Below are positions 62,265 through 64,000 of a DNA stretch of 64,000 nucleotides, in pieces; positions within the stretch are counted from its first letter, which is position 1; each line of letters opens with the position of its first letter. Source of the stretch: Geobacter sp. SVR. GTDB taxonomy: Bacteria > Desulfobacterota > Desulfuromonadia > Geobacterales > Pseudopelobacteraceae. Where the stretch lies: NCBI RefSeq assembly GCF_016865365.1, contig NZ_AP024469.1, positions 248,001-312,000 on the forward strand, read 5' to 3'. The position numbers and the translations under genes are program-made. The notes below the pieces were generated by a model. It did not search any database. It had not been told where the DNA came from and saw only the letters and a list, made by a program, of their open reading frames with translations.

Positions 62265-63539
62265 ATGATGCCGACTGAAGAGCAGAACCCGCCCGAAAAG
62301 CAATTGCCCGCCGTTGAGCGGCGCCGCCCGAAAAAAGGTACCTGGATCGTCATCGCGGCCATCGTGGCACTCGGCATTGGCGGTTACATCTACTACAGCC
62401 GCCAGCCGGCAGCAAAGCCGGGTGCAGCCGGCAGTGCGCCGGGCGGGGCCAAAGGGGCACCGCAGATCACGCCGGTGGTGGCGGTCGCTGCCCGCACCAG
62501 TGACGTGGGAGTCTATATCAACGGTCTCGGTTCGGTCACCCCCAACAACAGCGTTACCGTCAGGACCCGTGTGGATGGACAGTTGATGGAGGTCCGCTTC
62601 CGGGAGGGGCAAAATGTCAGCAAGGGAGAGCTGCTGGCCCTGATAGATCCCCGACCTTTCCAAGTGCAGTTGACCCAGGCCGAGGGGCAGATGGCCCGCG
62701 ACCGGGAGCAATTGAACAATGCCCGTCTCGATTTGCAGCGCTACAAACTGCTCTGGCAGCAGGATTCGATACCCAAGCAGCAGTACGATACCCAGGAGGC
62801 CCTGGTGCGCCAGTTGGAAGGGGCGGTCAAGTCCGATCAGGGACTGATCGATAATGCGCGGTTGCAGCTGGTTTACAGCCGCATCACGGCGCCGGTCGGC
62901 GGACGGGTCGGCCTGCGTCTGGTGGATGCCGGCAACATCGTGCATGCTGCCGATGCCAATGGCTTGGTGGTCATCAACCAGCTCCAGCCAAGCACCGTGG
63001 TCTTTCCGATCCCCGAAGACAATCTGCCCAAAGTCCAGGCCAAGCTTAAAACCGGTACCCGCCTGGCAGTGGATGCCTACGACCGCGAGCAGAAGCAGCG
63101 GCTGGCCAGCGGGACGCTCCTGACGCTGGACAACCAGATCGATCCCACCACCGGTACGGTCAAGCTCAAGGCGCTCTTTCCCAACCTCAACAACGAACTC
63201 TTTCCCAATCAGTTCGTCAATGCGCGATTGCTGGTAGAGACCCTCAAGGATGCGATTGTGGTCCCGGCTGCCGCCATCCAGCGCGGCTCCCAAGGCACCT
63301 TCGTTTATCTGCTGAAGCCCGATCGGACCGTCACCATCCGTCCGGTCACGGTGGGGGTTGTCCATGGCGAAGATATCGTCGTTACCGGCGGCTTGCAGCC
63401 GGGAGAGCGGGTGGTGGTGGAAGGGGCCGAACGCCTGCGGGAGGGGAGCAAGGTGGAGGTTAGGGAGCCGGGCCAGCGCGGGCGGACGCAACCATCGGGG
63501 CAGAACCAGACTGACGGCCAGCACCGGCCAAAACCCTGA
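62265..63539 (+). CDS. mdtA: RND efflux periplasmic adaptor (MdtA-like)
   Basis: A 424-residue membrane-fusion protein. One N-terminal membrane helix (about 24-42) is followed by the lipoyl half-motifs (VYINGLGSVTPNNSVTVRTRVDGQL), a long coiled coil (about 120-190) and beta-barrel and membrane-proximal domains (RGSQGTFVYLLKPDRTV). It bridges the RND pump at 63790 to an outer-membrane channel. ATG 62265 is chosen because GGGGTGGTG precedes it. Low-complexity Gly/Gln residues form the C-terminus. Confidence 0.92.
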   Translation: MMPTEEQNPPEKQLPAVERRRPKKGTWIVIAAIVALGIGGYIYYSRQPAAKPGAAGSAPGGAKGAPQITPVVAVAARTSDVGVYINGLGSVTPNNSVTVRTRVDGQLMEVRFREGQNVSKGELLALIDPRPFQVQLTQAEGQMARDREQLNNARLDLQRYKLLWQQDSIPKQQYDTQEALVRQLEGAVKSDQGLIDNARLQLVYSRITAPVGGRVGLRLVDAGNIVHAADANGLVVINQLQPSTVVFPIPEDNLPKVQAKLKTGTRLAVDAYDREQKQRLASGTLLTLDNQIDPTTGTVKLKALFPNLNNELFPNQFVNARLLVETLKDAIVVPAAAIQRGSQGTFVYLLKPDRTVTIRPVTVGVVHGEDIVVTGGLQPGERVVVEGAERLREGSKVEVREPGQRGRTQPSGQNQTDGQHRPKP

Positions 63540-63554
63540 CGCCACGAGCTGTCC

Positions 63555-63742
63555 CCACGGGGGACACAGAGGACACGGAGGGAAGGCACGATCGAAAACT
63601 GAGAATGAGCTCAGACCTGAATCCGTGATGCTCTGTGCCTCCAGTGACCGGATGAATCCCCGCAGGGAGATGTAAGGCCGAAAGCTGTTCCCACTGTTTG
63701 TGCCGCTTCGCTTCTCCTCCGTGTCCTCTGTGTCCTCCGTGG
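63555..63742. repeat. 188-bp element with 27-base terminal inverted repeats
   Basis: Arms at 63555-63581 and 63716-63742 are complementary at 26 of 27 positions. They read CCACGG-GGGACACAGAGGACACGG-AGG, with a 134-base centre, and fill the gap between the adaptor and pump genes. A related half lies after sfsA (34853). Short frames in it encode only repeat-derived HGGHRGHGG peptides, which are not real proteins. Confidence 0.85.
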
Positions 63743-63789
63743 TACATACACCGTTTTCTGTATTCCGAATGTAATCTTCAGGACACTTC

Positions 63790-64000
63790 ATGAACATCTC
63801 CCGCATTTTCATCCTGCGCCCGGTGGCCACCACCCTGCTGATGATCGCCATCCTGCTGGCCGGGGCCGTGGCTTACAAGCAGCTGCCGGTGTCGGCCCTG
63901 CCCCAGGTGGACTATCCCACCATCCAGGTGCGCACCTTCTACCCCGGTGCCAGCCCGGATGTTGTGGCTACCTCGATCACTGCCCCCCTGGAGCGGCAGT
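63790..64000 (+). CDS. mdtB: RND efflux pump permease (MdtB-like), partial
   Basis: The first 70 residues of an AcrB-class RND transporter, running off the right edge. The start [25 protein letters not shown] contains the first membrane helix. [27 protein letters not shown] and SITAPLERQ are diagnostic of the MdtB/MdtC branch of multidrug pumps. It exports drugs, bile-like compounds or metals with the adaptor upstream. Confidence 0.92.
   Translation, partial: MNISRIFILRPVATTLLMIAILLAGAVAYKQLPVSALPQVDYPTIQVRTFYPGASPDVVATSITAPLERQ

Noticed and set aside
63460-63747. MYHGGHRGHGG-type small protein
   Set aside because: It is only the translation of the CACAGAGGACAC repeat; such hypothetical proteins are artefacts.
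62196-63851. 551-codon minus-strand frame including the inverted-repeat element
   Set aside because: Antisense to the adaptor gene; its start reads TTEDTEDTEEK-type repeat translation, a known annotation artefact.

Overview
The window looks like chromosomal DNA of a deltaproteobacterium of the Geobacter/Pelobacter group (Desulfuromonadota). The reasons are the many NtrC-type sigma-54 activators, a Geobacter-style haem operon (Met8/CysG-N, CcsA/HemX, hemA, hemC, fused cobA-hemD), a 'geopeptide'-type radical SAM maturase, and moderately high GC with AT-rich islands in the surface-polysaccharide genes. No genome match could be run, so the taxonomy is inference.

Layout. 1-5.4 kb (minus strand): an exported molybdopterin oxidoreductase (cut by the window edge), its four-cluster ferredoxin subunit, and a PhnD-like lipoprotein / histidine kinase / sigma-54 activator trio resembling AioXSR/ArrXSR. 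5.4-8 kb: an orphan protein, an Xre-type regulator and a truncated comM, a rearranged junction. 8.1-28 kb: a large O-antigen or exopolysaccharide locus (gmd, a decayed gmd duplicate, a gmd paralogue, flippase, polymerase, fucosyltransferase-like and other glycosyltransferases, a WbpV/PglC-like/WbpM-like set that probably makes and loads the first sugar, and a Wzi-like outer-membrane protein). 28-37.5 kb: housekeeping genes (hslO, truA, two thioredoxin-fold proteins, the haem operon, sfsA).

37.5-46.3 kb: a sigma-54 activator, a histidine kinase, a periplasmic binding protein and a TonB-dependent receptor, the last two separated by a complete IS4-family element. Divergent from the receptor is a 32-codon open frame, too short for ordinary gene calling, followed by a hairpin and a radical SAM/SPASM maturase. 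This is a candidate ribosomally made, modified peptide system with its own receptor and sensor, and is the most interesting part of the window.

46.3-55.6 kb: three regularly spaced TGTAAC/GTTACA operator-like sites, then small proteins and a stressosome module (RsbR, RsbS, RsbT, a fused ATPase/SpoIIE phosphatase). It runs into a histidine kinase with an RsbU-like N-terminus, a lone receiver, a receiver-HD-GYP protein, a receiver-kinase hybrid and a LysM/VanY-type peptidase. 55.6-64 kb: a decayed glutaredoxin-like gene, a DUF6502-like/beta-propeller pair, a lipoprotein, and a Spy-like / ECF sigma / anti-sigma-like / CnrX-like group leading into an MdtAB-type RND efflux system that runs off the right edge. 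No tRNA, rRNA or CRISPR array was seen.
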